Source: CAVZTA01 sp963778025 (GTDB taxonomy: Bacteria; Chloroflexota; Limnocylindria; Limnocylindrales; CSP1-4). From it: 64,000 bases of DNA. Below the pieces are notes generated by a model. The model was not told the origin of the DNA. It did no database searches and saw only the letters and a program-made list of their open reading frames with translations. Each line of letters begins with the position of its first letter. Position 1 is the stretch's first letter. The position numbers and the translations under genes are program-made. The stretch is from contig CAVZTA010000017.1 of the NCBI GenBank assembly GCA_963778025.1, positions 1 through 64,000 on the forward strand, read 5' to 3'. Positions 9,188 through 18,102 of this stretch are shown here, piece after piece.

Positions 9188-10087
9188 CTAGTCGCGCAGC
9201 TCTTTGATGATCTGGTGGGTCATGGTGTCCTTCTCCGCGCCTGCGCTCGGGGACTTCACCTGATCCGCCAGACGCTCGGCGATCTCGTCGGACCAGTCGT
9301 GCGTCTGCAGCAGCAGGAAGCGCAGCATGGCGATCCGGAGGTAGCGCTCGGTCTCGGTGCCTCCGCCGCCGAGACCCTCCTCCCGCAGCATGTTCACGAT
9401 TGGCTCGTACTCCTCGTCGTACCAGAGCTGGGCCAGTTCGCGGCGGTCGATCACCCGCTCGCGCAGGAGCGAGACGCGGTAGCCCCAGCCTTCGACGAGC
9501 GTCGCGAGCTGGGCGTAGCGCCACTCGTCGGACAGCTGGATTCGGGCCCGCTTGTCGGGCGGGAGTGGGACCCGCTCGTGGAAGACGCGCTCGTGGCGCT
9601 TGAGCGGCAGGTCGGCCATCTGCAGCTTGGGGTCGGCGCCGAGCCGGGTGCGGACCTCGATGACGTTGGCGTTGATGTCCTTCTCTTTGAGCGCGCGGGC
9701 CACGGAGACGCGGTGGTGGCCGTCGCGGACGAAGTGCAGGTCGCCGATCCGGAAGACGTCGATCGCGGGCATCGCCTCGCCGCGCTTGCGGGCCTCGGCG
9801 ATCCGCTCCCAGCGGCCGCGGGTGCCGGGGGAGGGGCGGAAGTCGCGGTCGAACTCGCCGCGGCGGCGGTCGACGGTGCCGACGATCGAGTCGAGGTCGA
9901 TGACCTGCTCGCCGAGATCCACGCGCGAGGTGGCCCCGAGCGCGGCGACGACCTCGTCGAACGGGAGCATGTGGCTGACGTCGTCGGGCTCGAAGCGCAT
10001 CCGGGACGCAAGGCGTGCGAGGACGCGCCGACGCCGCTCGCGGTCGAAGGCGATCTTCGCGTCTTCTCTGGGCATCCCGGTGCTCAC
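9188..10087 (-). CDS. ParB/sulfiredoxin-like domain protein
   Basis: A 299-residue protein with a central ParB-like nuclease/CTPase-fold segment: IDLDSIVG, DFRPSP, and FVRDGHHRVSVARALKEK (residues ~125-145), where the conserved GHHR would bind nucleotide. The C-terminal half is helical and unassigned. No partner ParA and no parS-like site is visible, so a chromosome-segregation role is not supported. The start overlaps the stop of the alpha-galactosidase gene and amylosucrase follows 6 bp later, so it is co-transcribed with carbohydrate enzymes. Function unknown. Confidence 0.65.
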   Translation of the reverse strand: MSTGMPREDAKIAFDRERRRRVLARLASRMRFEPDDVSHMLPFDEVVAALGATSRVDLGEQVIDLDSIVGTVDRRRGEFDRDFRPSPGTRGRWERIAEARKRGEAMPAIDVFRIGDLHFVRDGHHRVSVARALKEKDINANVIEVRTRLGADPKLQMADLPLKRHERVFHERVPLPPDKRARIQLSDEWRYAQLATLVEGWGYRVSLLRERVIDRRELAQLWYDEEYEPIVNMLREEGLGGGGTETERYLRIAMLRFLLLQTHDWSDEIAERLADQVKSPSAGAEKDTMTHQIIKELRD

Positions 10088-11403
10088 CGCGCACGCTCCA
10101 CGCTACGCCCGTCGAGTGCGGGAATCCAGTCGCCGTGAGCTTCCAGCAGGTCCTCGACCAGCGCGGCGATCTCGTCCAGTGACAGCTCCGCAGCCGTATG
10201 CGGGTCCAGCATCGCGGCCTGGTGGACCGCTTCCCGGCGCCCGGTCAGCGCCGCCTCGACGGTCAGGCCTTGAACGTTGACGTTGGTCTGAATCAAAGCC
10301 GCGAGCTGGCGGGGCAGGGCGCCGACGGGCTGCGGCTCGATCCCGTCCCCCGACGCCACGCACGGCACCTCGACGCAGCAGTCGGCGGGCAGGTTGTCGA
10401 TCAGCAGGCCCCCGTCCGGGCGCCGGTTGGGCACGTTGCCGTTGAACCTGAACGGCGCCCCGCCCTCGCACGCGCGGATGATGTCGGCGCCGTACTCGTG
10501 GCTGCGCTCCGTGGACAGCGTCCCGCCGCCTTCGAGCTCCGCGCGCTGGGCATCCCACGCGGCGATCTGCGCCTCGCACCGCCGCGGGTACTCGTCCAGC
10601 GGGACGTTGAACGCCTCGATCAGGTCCTCGCGGCCGTCCTTGATGAACCACGGCGAATACTCCGCGAAGTGCTCGGAGGACTCGGTGACGAAGTGGCCGA
10701 AGTGCTCGAACAGCTTGTAGCGGACGCGGTTCCAGTCGGGCGGGGTGACCTCGCGCAGGCGCGGGTAGAGGTCCTCGCCCTCGTGCTCGAGCCGCAGGAA
10801 GAACGCGACGTGGTTGATGCCCGCGACTTCGTAGTCGACGCTCGGCAGGCCGAGGTCGTCGGCGAGCTGCGCCGCGGTGCCCTGCACGCTGTGGCACAGG
10901 CCGACCGTGCGGATGCTCGACGCCTCCGCGGCCGCCCAGCACAGCATCGCCATCGGGTTGACGTAGTTGAGCAGCAGCGCGTCGGGGGAGAGCTCCTCGA
11001 GGTCCCGGCACACGTCGAGCAGCACCGGGATCGTGCGGAGCCCGCGCATGATCCCGCCGATTCCCAACGTGTCCGCGATCGTCTGGCGCAGCCCGAACCG
11101 CTTGGGCACCTCGAAGTCGATCACCGTGGACGGCTCGTAGCCGCCGACCTGGAAGCTCGTCACCACGTAGTCCGCGCCGTCCAATGCGGCCCGGCGGTCG
11201 GTCGTGGCGGTGACCGTCGCCCTGGCGCCGTGCGCGTCGACCAGCCGGCCGGCGACGATCTCGGCGCTCCGCAGCCGCTCCGCGTCGATGTCCATCAGCG
11301 CGAACTCGGTGCGGTCGCGCAACTCGGGCTGGTAGAGCACGTCACCCACAAGGTTCCGGGTGAAGACGGTGGATCCCGCACCGACGAACGCGATCTTCGG
11401 CAT
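10084..11403 (-). CDS. melA: GH4 family alpha-galactosidase/alpha-glucosidase
   Basis: A 439-residue GH4 glycosidase, which hydrolyses by an NAD+- and metal-dependent redox mechanism. The N-terminal Rossmann fold shows KIAFVGAGSTVFTRNL; the substrate and metal region includes LLNYVNPMAM, GLCHSVQGT (with the metal-ligand Cys) and AGINHVAFF. TIADTLGIGGIMRGLRTIP is typical of the MelA branch; alpha-galactosidase is therefore likely, but GH4 specificity is hard to read from sequence. It heads a minus-strand operon with a ParB-like protein and amylosucrase, and is divergent from a small P-loop kinase with only 23 bp between the starts. Confidence 0.85.
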   Translation of the reverse strand: MPKIAFVGAGSTVFTRNLVGDVLYQPELRDRTEFALMDIDAERLRSAEIVAGRLVDAHGARATVTATTDRRAALDGADYVVTSFQVGGYEPSTVIDFEVPKRFGLRQTIADTLGIGGIMRGLRTIPVLLDVCRDLEELSPDALLLNYVNPMAMLCWAAAEASSIRTVGLCHSVQGTAAQLADDLGLPSVDYEVAGINHVAFFLRLEHEGEDLYPRLREVTPPDWNRVRYKLFEHFGHFVTESSEHFAEYSPWFIKDGREDLIEAFNVPLDEYPRRCEAQIAAWDAQRAELEGGGTLSTERSHEYGADIIRACEGGAPFRFNGNVPNRRPDGGLLIDNLPADCCVEVPCVASGDGIEPQPVGALPRQLAALIQTNVNVQGLTVEAALTGRREAVHQAAMLDPHTAAELSLDEIAALVEDLLEAHGDWIPALDGRSVERAR

Positions 11404-11411
11404 CGCTTCGG

Positions 11412-11418
11412 GATGATG
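11412..11418. promoter_or_regulatory. Overlapping divergent -10 boxes between the GH4 gene and the P-loop kinase gene
   Basis: The 23-bp gap between the divergent starts contains GATGATG. Read forward, GATGAT ends 9 nt before the ATG at 11427; read backward, CATCAT ends 9 nt before the ATG at 11403. One symmetric element could serve as the -10 box of both leaderless genes. No -35 element is recognised on either strand. Confidence 0.4.
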
Positions 11419-11426
11419 ACGGGAAT

Positions 11427-11876
11427 ATGGAAGCGGTGATCCTCTGCGGGCTGCAGGCCTCGGGCAAGACGACGCTGTACCGCGATCGATTCCTGGAGAC
11501 CCACGCGCGGATCGCGATGGACCTGCTGCGGACCCGGGCGCGCGAGGCCGCCTTCCTGCGCACGTGCTTGGACACGCGCATGCCGTTCGTCGTCGACAAC
11601 ACGAACCCGACGGTGGCCGAGCGCGCCCGCTACGTCGCTCCGTCCCGCGAGGCGGGGTTCAAGGTCGTCGGCTACCTCGTGGACGTGCCGTTCGCGGTCG
11701 CGCAGGCCCGCAACGCCGCGCGCGAGCGGGTGGTGCCGATGGTCGGCCTCGGCGACGTCGCACGGCGGCTCGTCACGCCGACGCCGGAGGAGGGTTTCGA
11801 CGAGGTCTGGCACGCCACCGCCGGGCCCGACGGGTGGCGGATCGAGCCGCTGCTCACCACACCGCCGCTGTTTTGA
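11427..11876 (+). CDS. Small P-loop kinase (AAA / polynucleotide kinase-like)
   Basis: A 149-residue nucleotide-binding protein. The Walker A loop is GLQASGKTT (residues ~8-16); an Asp-containing strand FVVDNTNPTVAERARY resembles the catalytic strand of bacterial polynucleotide-kinase-like and YjaB/zeta-type kinases; arginine-rich RNAARERVVP may be the lid. The phosphate acceptor is unknown. Its last 23 nt overlap the convergent aldo/keto reductase. Confidence 0.7.
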   Translation: MEAVILCGLQASGKTTLYRDRFLETHARIAMDLLRTRAREAAFLRTCLDTRMPFVVDNTNPTVAERARYVAPSREAGFKVVGYLVDVPFAVAQARNAARERVVPMVGLGDVARRLVTPTPEEGFDEVWHATAGPDGWRIEPLLTTPPLF

Positions 11877-12801
11877 GCGTGGCGTCGATCGCGGCGAGCG
11901 TGTCGTCCGACAGCGTCACGGCGGCCGCGGCCGCGTTCTCGTGCACCTGCTCCGGCCGCGTCGCGCCGACGATCACGGCGGTCACGTTGCGCTGATGGAG
12001 CACCCAGGCGAGCGCGAGCTGGGAGAGCTTGACGCCCGCCTGGTCGGCGATCGGCCGCAGCGCCTGCACCGCCGTCAGCGTCTCGTCGTTGAGCCACTGC
12101 TTGATGAAGCGGTTCATGGTCTTGTTGGCCGCGCGCGAGTCCGCGGGGACCTTGGCGCCGGGCAGGTACTTGCCGGTGAGCACGCCCTGGGCGAGCGGGG
12201 ACCAGACGATCTGGCTGATGCCGTTGGCCTCGCACACCGGGATGACCTCGGCCTCGGGCTTGCGCCACAGCGCGCTGTACTGCGGCTGCGAGGACACGAA
12301 CTTGGCCACGCCCGGCAACGCCAAAGCCGCTTGGATCTTGTCCGCCGGCCACTCGCTGAAGCCGATGAACCGGGCCTTGCCGGCCTCGACCACCTCGGTC
12401 AGCGCGCCCATCGTCTCCTCCAGCGGCACGCTGTCGTCGTAGCGGTGGCACTGATAGAGGTCCACGTAGTCGGTCTGCAGCCGCGCCAGGGACCCGTCGA
12501 TCTGCTTGAGGATCTGCTTGCGCGAGAGGCCGCGGTCACGCGGGCCCATCGGGAAGTACACCTTGGTCGCGAGCACGTACGAGTCCCGCGCGTACTCCTT
12601 CAGGATCTCGCCCCACGCCGTCTCCGCCGCGCCCGTGCCGTACACGTTGGCCGTGTCGAACAGCGTGATCCCCGCGTCGAACGCCGCTCGCGTGCACGCC
12701 TCGGTCTGCTCACGCCCGATCCCGCCCGAGTACGTCAGCCACGACCCGAGCGCGACCGACGAGACGCTCAGGCCGGAGTCGCCGAGTTGCCGTTGCTCCA
12801 T
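11854..12801 (-). CDS. Aldo/keto reductase
   Basis: A 315-residue NADPH-dependent oxidoreductase of the AKR superfamily. The start at 12801 gives MEQRQLGDSGLSVSSVALGSW, a normal AKR N-terminus. The active-site region LFDTANVYGTGAAE carries the catalytic Asp and Tyr, DYVDLYQCHRYD the substrate-site His, and the C-terminus has the cofactor loop. It is nearest in feel to the potassium-channel-beta-like AKR6 group. The start lies inside the end of the FGE gene (34-nt overlap), so it is the last gene of the sulfotransferase-cys operon. Substrate unknown. Confidence 0.85.
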   Translation of the reverse strand: MEQRQLGDSGLSVSSVALGSWLTYSGGIGREQTEACTRAAFDAGITLFDTANVYGTGAAETAWGEILKEYARDSYVLATKVYFPMGPRDRGLSRKQILKQIDGSLARLQTDYVDLYQCHRYDDSVPLEETMGALTEVVEAGKARFIGFSEWPADKIQAALALPGVAKFVSSQPQYSALWRKPEAEVIPVCEANGISQIVWSPLAQGVLTGKYLPGAKVPADSRAANKTMNRFIKQWLNDETLTAVQALRPIADQAGVKLSQLALAWVLHQRNVTAVIVGATRPEQVHENAAAAAVTLSDDTLAAIDATLKTAAVW

Positions 12802-13419
12802 GCGGCGGAGACTACGCGGAAGCCGACGTGGCCCATCGGGGCGTCGCCGGTGCTGCGGCCGGAGAGCTGGTTGCGGCGGCAGTAGGACGGGTGGCAGAGG
12901 TAGGAGCCGCCGCACTGCACACCGTCCGCCGTCCACTCCCAGACGTTGCCGACGACGTTGTGCAGACCCGCCGGGTTCGGCTCGTACGCGTCGACCGGGA
13001 CCGTGCCGGCGCTGCCGTGCGGGAACTCGCCGCGGAACGCGTTGCCGCGCGCGTGGTCCCACTCGTCGCCCCACGGGTACGGGGTGTCCACACCGGCGCG
13101 CGCGGCCGCGTCCCACTCCGCCTCGCTGGGCAGCCGCACGCCGGCCCACGCGCAGAACGCGAGCGCGTCGGCCAACGACACGTGCACGACCGGATGATCG
13201 GGCCGCGCCGCCGATCCGGGCCCGTCCGGGGCACGACCAGGACGCGCCCGGCACCGCTCGCCACCACGGTGCGCTCGCCAGCGCCCGCGTGGGCGGATGC
13301 CCGTCCGCAAGTCGTCCGGCGAACACCAACGACCATCCCTCGCGTTCGGCCTCGCTCACGTAGCCCGTGTCGGCCACGAACGCGGCGAAGCGGTGATTGG
13401 TGACGGCGAACGGCTCCAT
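12768..13419 (-). CDS. Formylglycine-generating enzyme (sulfatase-modifying factor), one frameshift
   Basis: Oxidises the active-site Cys of sulfatases to formylglycine. The C-terminal half is unmistakable: HPVVHVSLADALAFCAWAG, LPSEAEWDAAARAG, YPWGDEWD, NVWEWTADG, and GGSYLCHPSYC with both cysteines of the copper site and active centre, ending GHVGFRVV. The frame breaks in a G-run at 13228-13231; removing one base joins the N-terminal part (MEPFAVTNHRFAAFVADTGY) to it. The product is about 216 residues, short for FGE but complete in core motifs. The start abuts the cysNC stop. Its natural client is probably the sulfatase at 16834, whose CSASR motif it would modify. Confidence 0.85.
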
Positions 13420-15211
13420 CTAGTCCAGGGCCTCGAGTACCCGCCGCGTGGCGTCAGACACGGACTGCGCGCGGATGACGATCTCCGCGTCCCGCGGCGG
13501 CTCGTACGGCGCGGACTCCCCGGTCAGCCCCGGCAGCCGTCCCGCCCGGGCCCGCGCGTACAGCCCCTTGGGGTCGCGGCGCGCGCACTCCTCGACCGGC
13601 GTGTCCACGAACACCTCGATGAACGGCAGCCCCGCCGCCTCGTGCAGCTTGCGCGCCGCGTCCCGGTCCTCGCGGAACGGGGACACCGAGCGACACCAGC
13701 GCGACCGCGCCCGCGTCGGCGAACAGCCGCGCGACGTGCGCGACGCGCCGGATGTTCTCGCTGCGGGAAGCCGGATCGAACCCGAGGTCGCCGGAGAGCC
13801 CGTGACGGATGTTGTCGCCGTCGAGCAGGTAGGCGAAGCGCCCGGCCTCCACCAGCGCCTCCTCCACGGCCACGGCGATCGTCGACTTGCCCGAGGCGGG
13901 CAGCCCGGTGAGCCAGACGGTGGCGCCCCGCGCGCCGGTCGCCTCCCACCGCTTGCCACGGTCCAGGGCGCTCGGATGCCAGCGGATGTCGGGCGAGTGC
14001 TCGACTTCCGCTGCCCGTCCCGGCCGGGCCACCTCGACCATCCCGGCGGCGACGGTGTCGTGCGAACGCTCGTCGATCAGGATGAACGCGCCCGTCGCCC
14101 GGTTCGCGGCGTAGGCGTCCGGGAAGACGGGCGCCGCGGTGCGCAGCGTGATCCGCCCGATGTCGTTCAACCCCAACTCGGAGGCGGGCTGCGCGGCGTA
14201 GGAGTCGATGTCCACGCGGGCGCTGATCGCGGCGATGTTCGCCCGCACGCGCTGCGTCGTGTGCTTGAGCAGGTAACGCGCACCGACCCGCGCCGGCGCC
14301 TCGACCATCCAGCACACGGTGGCCTCCAGCTCCCGCGCGATCTCCGGCGGGCGTTCGGGCGTGACGAGCACGTCGCCACGTCCGACGTCCAGCTCGTCCT
14401 CGAGCACGACGGTCGCCACCATCGGCGGGAACGCCTCCGCGACGGGCCCGGACGGCGTGTCCAGGCGCGCGATCCGCGACCGCGACCCGTGGGGGAGCAC
14501 CGCGACCTCGTCGCCGGTGCGCAGCACGCCACCCGCGACCCGTCCCGCGTAGCCGCGGTAGTCCTCGCCGCGCACCGTCCACTGCACGGGGAAGCGCACG
14601 TCGTCGAGGTTGCGATCCCGCGTGACCTCCACGCCCTCGAGCAGCTCCAGCAGCGGCGGGCCGTCGTACCACGGCGTCTGCGACGAGCGATCGACGACGT
14701 TGTCGCCGTTGAGCGCCGAGATCGGCACCGCGCGCACATCGTCGATCCCGAGCTCTGCGCCGAGCGCGCCGAACGCGGTCTCGATCTCCCGGAACTTCGC
14801 CTCCTCGAACCCGACCAGGTCCATCTTGTTCACGCACGCCACCAGGTGCCGGATGCCGAGCAGCGCGGCCAGATAGGCGTGCCGCCGCGACTGCTCCAGC
14901 AGCCCCTTGCGGGCGTCCACCAGCACGAGCGCGAGGTCGGCCGTGGACGCGCCGGTGACCATGTTGCGCGTGTAGCGGACGTGGCCGGGCGTGTCGGCGA
15001 GGATGAACGAGCGCCGCTCGGTGGCGAAGTAGCGGTACGCCACGTCGATCGTGATGCCCTGCTCACGCTCGGCCCGCAGGCCGTCGGTCACGTGCGCGAG
15101 GTCCTCGTGGGCGTCCAGCAACGACTTCGAGTCCAGCAGCAGCCGGCCGATCAGCGTCGACTTGCCGTCGTCCACGCTGCCGGCGGTCGCGATCCGCAGC
15201 AGATCGCTCAT
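13420..15211 (-). CDS. cysNC: Bifunctional sulfate adenylyltransferase subunit 1 / adenylylsulfate kinase (one frameshift)
   Basis: Makes PAPS: the CysN GTPase domain drives CysD-catalysed APS synthesis and the CysC domain phosphorylates APS. CysN shows the G1 loop GSVDDGKSTL, DTPGHVRYTRN and NKMD; CysC begins around residue 430 with TVWLTGLPASGKST and LLDGDNIRHGL. The frame breaks at about 13686-13687 (one extra G in CTCGGTGTCC, gene orientation); joined, the end reads VSPFREDRDAARKLHE to EALD. Total about 596 residues, normal for CysNC. The start abuts the cysD stop and its own stop abuts the FGE start, so the genes are co-translated. The product probably feeds the sulfotransferase two genes upstream. 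Confidence 0.92.
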
Positions 15212-16102
15212 CTAGAAGTAGCCCTCTCGCTTGCGGTCTTCCATGGCCGCGGAGGACGTCCGGTCGTCCGCGCGGGTCGCGCCGCGCTCGGATTCCGTCG
15301 CCACCGCCGTCTCGGCGATGATTCCCGCGAAGTCGGTGGCGTCGGAGCGCACGGCGCCGGTCACGGTCAGGTCGCCCACGGTGCGGTAGCGCACGCGCTC
15401 GATGAACCGCTCCGCGCCGTTGATCTCGAGGTGCTCGGAGACGGCGAACAGCATCCCGTCGCGCTCGAACACCTCGCGCTCGTGGGCGAAGTAGATAGAC
15501 GGCACCTCCAGCTCTTCGGCCGCGATGTAGCGCCACACGTCGAGCTCGGTCCAGTTCGAGATCGGAAACGCCCGCACGCTCTCGCCGCGTCGCACGACGG
15601 TGTTGAACAGGTCCCAGATCTCCGGCCGCTGGTTGCGCGGCTCCCACTGGCCGAGCTCGTCGCGGAAGCTCAGGATCCGCTCCTTCGCGCGCGCTCGCTC
15701 CTCGTCGCGGCGGGCGCCGCCGAAGGCCGCGTCGAACTTGCCCGCGGCGAGCGCATCGAGCAGCGTCACGGTCTGCAGCCGGTTGCGTGACGGCCCGTCC
15801 TCGACCACCCGCCCGGCGTCGATCGAGTCCTGCACCGAAGCGACGATCAGCTGCTCACCGAGCTCCGCCACGCGCCGGTCGCGGAACTCGAGCACCTCGT
15901 CGAAGTTGTGGCCCGTGTCGATGTGCAGGATCGGGCACGGGAACGGCGCGGGCCGGAACGCCTTCTCGGCCAGGCGCAGGAGCACGATCGAGTCCTTGCC
16001 GCCGCTGAACAGCAGAACGGGCCGCTCGAACTCCGCGGCCACCTCCCGCATGATGTAGACGGCCTCGGCCTCCAGCGCCTCGAGCTGCGAGAGGGCCTTC
16101 AC
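15212..16102 (-). CDS. cysD: Sulfate adenylyltransferase subunit 2
   Basis: Catalytic ATP-sulfurylase subunit forming APS from sulfate and ATP with CysN. A 296-residue PP-loop enzyme: LLFSGGKDSIVLLRLA (residues ~30-45), ILHIDTGHNFDEVLEFRD, GGARRDEERARAKERI and a C-terminal NWTELDVWRYI. The GTG start at 16102 is chosen because it overlaps the upstream sulfotransferase stop (GTGA) and begins at the family N-terminus (KALSQLEALEAEAVYIMREV); a longer upstream frame is not conserved. cysNC follows with no gap. Confidence 0.95.
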   Translation of the reverse strand: MKALSQLEALEAEAVYIMREVAAEFERPVLLFSGGKDSIVLLRLAEKAFRPAPFPCPILHIDTGHNFDEVLEFRDRRVAELGEQLIVASVQDSIDAGRVVEDGPSRNRLQTVTLLDALAAGKFDAAFGGARRDEERARAKERILSFRDELGQWEPRNQRPEIWDLFNTVVRRGESVRAFPISNWTELDVWRYIAAEELEVPSIYFAHEREVFERDGMLFAVSEHLEINGAERFIERVRYRTVGDLTVTGAVRSDATDFAGIIAETAVATESERGATRADDRTSSAAMEDRKREGYF

Positions 16103-16812
16103 GCGGCCTCCGCGTGTTCGGCGTGGTAGCGCGCGATCCACGCCGTCGAGCGCGCGTTCGACTGACGCTGGAGCGGCGCCGGCGGGGCCGGCACACCGGT
16201 GAGTGCCTCGATCGTCGGCGACGGGTCGCGAACGAAGTCCTCGTACACGACGACGTCCGGGTCGCGCTGCGCCAGCCACGCCGTCCAGGCGCGCTCGCCG
16301 AGCGAGAGCCACTGGACGAGGTGGGTGATGGCGGCGGCCGAGTAGACCGGCTCGGCCGTGGCCGTCGTGTCCCCGTCCCGCCAGGCCTGCGTCTGGATCG
16401 CGGTCCAGAGCGACACCGCCTGGGCGACCTTGTCGCGCCGGATCACCTGCACGTAGCGCAGCGGCCCGAACACGTCCTCGAGCGACCGGCCGCCGAGGCG
16501 CGCCCACAGGTCGTCGGTGTGGCTCCACATGATCTTCGCCGCGAACACCCCGTTCGGCGTGGTCCCTGCCCGGCGCACGGCCTCGAAGTCGAATGACGCT
16601 TCGGGGGTTCCTGGATCCAACGGGGGCAGGAGCGAGTTCACGAACGGGTCGTCGCATCCGGCCAGGTACTGGCGCGGCTGGTCCGCAAGCCCCGTGTCCT
16701 TGAAGTATTGGAACCACTCGTTCGGGACGCCGGCGACGCCCGTGGCCTTCAGCAGCTCGCACAGCAGGGTGCTCCCACTCCGCTGGGTGGCGCAGACGAT
16801 CAATCCAGGCAT
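16099..16812 (-). CDS. Stf0-type sulfotransferase
   Basis: A 237-residue PAPS-dependent sulfotransferase. The PAPS-binding P-loop is at the N-terminus (LIVCATQRSGSTLLCELL), followed by GVPNEWFQYF, FAAKIMWSH and VQVIRRDKVAQAVSLWTA, which together match the Stf0 group, whose founding member sulfates trehalose for mycobacterial sulfolipid. The acceptor here is unknown; a glycolipid or sugar is likely. It is first in an operon with cysD and cysNC, which make its cofactor. Its ATG is 21 bp from the start of the divergent sulfatase. Confidence 0.85.
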   Translation of the reverse strand: MPGLIVCATQRSGSTLLCELLKATGVAGVPNEWFQYFKDTGLADQPRQYLAGCDDPFVNSLLPPLDPGTPEASFDFEAVRRAGTTPNGVFAAKIMWSHTDDLWARLGGRSLEDVFGPLRYVQVIRRDKVAQAVSLWTAIQTQAWRDGDTTATAEPVYSAAAITHLVQWLSLGERAWTAWLAQRDPDVVVYEDFVRDPSPTIEALTGVPAPPAPLQRQSNARSTAWIARYHAEHAEAA

Positions 16813-16818
16813 ACCCGG

Positions 16819-16828
16819 TAGGATTACA
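16819..16828. promoter_or_regulatory. Shared divergent -10 element between sulfotransferase and sulfatase
   Basis: The 21-bp gap holds TAGGATTA (16819-16826). Forward, TAGGAT ends 9 nt before the sulfatase TTG at 16834; backward, the same bases read TAATCC and TCCTA within 7-11 nt of the sulfotransferase ATG. There is no space for separate leaders, so both genes appear to start leaderless from overlapping promoters. No -35 element is evident. Confidence 0.45.
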
Positions 16829-16833
16829 CGACT

Positions 16834-18102
16834 TTGCAGAAACCCAACATCGTTTATCTGCATTCGCACGACACGGGGCGGCACATCCAGCCCTACGGGC
16901 ACCAGGTTCCGACGCCCAACATCCAGCGGCTCGCGGATCAGGGCGTGCTGTTCCGGCAGGCGTTCTCGGCGGCGCCCGTGTGCTCCGCCTCGCGCGCTGC
17001 GCTGCTGACCGGCGAGTACAGCCACACGAACGGGATGCTCGGCCTGGCGCACCGCGGCTACCGGCTCGCGGACTATGACCATCACCTCGTGCACACGCTG
17101 CGTGAGGCCGGCTACACGTCGACGCTGATCGGCGAGCAGCACCTCTCGTCGGACCCGCACGACATCGGTTACGACCGGGTGATCGAGATCGACAGCACGC
17201 ACGCGGCGCATGTCGCTCCCGCCGCGGTCCAGAGTCTGCGGGAGGAGCACGAGGCGCCGTTCTTCCTCAGCGTCGGCTTCTTCGAGACCCACCGCGACTA
17301 CTTCGAGCCCACCTCGGTGCGCGACGCCCTGTACTCGCTCCCGCCGGCGAACCTGCCCGACACGCCGGAGACGCGGCGCGACATGGCGGCCTACAAGGCC
17401 AGCGCTCGCTCGCTCGACCAGGGCGTCGGGACGGTGCTCGACGCCGTGCCCGACAACACGCTCGTGATCCTGACGACCGACCACGGCCTGGCCTTCCCGG
17501 GCTCGAAGGCGACGCTCACCGACCGCGGCATCGGCGTGATGCTGATCCTTCGCGGCCCGGGGTTCCGTGACGGCAAGGTCTCCGACGAGCTCGTCTCGCA
17601 GATCGACCTGTTCCCGACCATCTGCGAGCTCGCCGGGATCGACCGGCCGGAGTGGGTGCGCGGCCGTTCGCTGCTCGACGCCGAGCGCAACGACGCCGTG
17701 TTCGCGGAGATCACGTTCCACGCCGCGTACGAGCCGCAGCGCGCGGTGCGCACGAAGCGATACAAGTACATCCGCCGGTTCGACAACGGCCACGCAGGCC
17801 CCGTGCTCCCGAACATCGACGACAGCCCGAGCAAGGACTACCTGCTCGCCCGCGGGCTGGCGGACCGTGTCCTGGCGGCGGAGGAGCTGTTCGACCTGGT
17901 CTTCGATCCGAACGAGGCGAACAACCTCGTGGACGACCCGGCGTACGAATCGGTCCTGGCCGAACTCCGCGGGCGCCTGCTGGACTGGATGCAGGACACC
18001 GACGACCCGCTCCTGCACGGGCCGGTCGAGCCGGAGCCGGGCGTGGAGATCAACCGGCCGGACCAGGTGTCGCCGGCCGAGCCGACGGTGGTCGTGCGGT
18101 GA
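16834..18102 (+). CDS. Sulfatase (type I, formylglycine-dependent)
   Basis: A 422-residue type I sulfatase hydrolysing a sulfate ester or sulfamate. The modifiable Cys is residue 50 in VCSASRAALLTG, the CxxSR signature read by formylglycine-generating enzyme, which is encoded about 3.4 kb away. Other marks are NIVYLHSHDTGRH (metal site region), IGEQHLSSDP, FFETHRDYF, and LTTDHGLAF with metal-binding Asp-His. No signal peptide is seen, so it is probably cytoplasmic. It resembles the N-sulfoglucosamine sulfohydrolase/arylsulfatase A side of the family. Start TTG follows a TAGGAT box. Its stop overlaps the next start. Confidence 0.9.
   Translation: MQKPNIVYLHSHDTGRHIQPYGHQVPTPNIQRLADQGVLFRQAFSAAPVCSASRAALLTGEYSHTNGMLGLAHRGYRLADYDHHLVHTLREAGYTSTLIGEQHLSSDPHDIGYDRVIEIDSTHAAHVAPAAVQSLREEHEAPFFLSVGFFETHRDYFEPTSVRDALYSLPPANLPDTPETRRDMAAYKASARSLDQGVGTVLDAVPDNTLVILTTDHGLAFPGSKATLTDRGIGVMLILRGPGFRDGKVSDELVSQIDLFPTICELAGIDRPEWVRGRSLLDAERNDAVFAEITFHAAYEPQRAVRTKRYKYIRRFDNGHAGPVLPNIDDSPSKDYLLARGLADRVLAAEELFDLVFDPNEANNLVDDPAYESVLAELRGRLLDWMQDTDDPLLHGPVEPEPGVEINRPDQVSPAEPTVVVR

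Noticed and set aside
13420..13425. One fused FGE-aldo/keto reductase protein
   Set aside because: A single open frame spans both, but it arises from the FGE frameshift; the two folds have separate starts and motifs.
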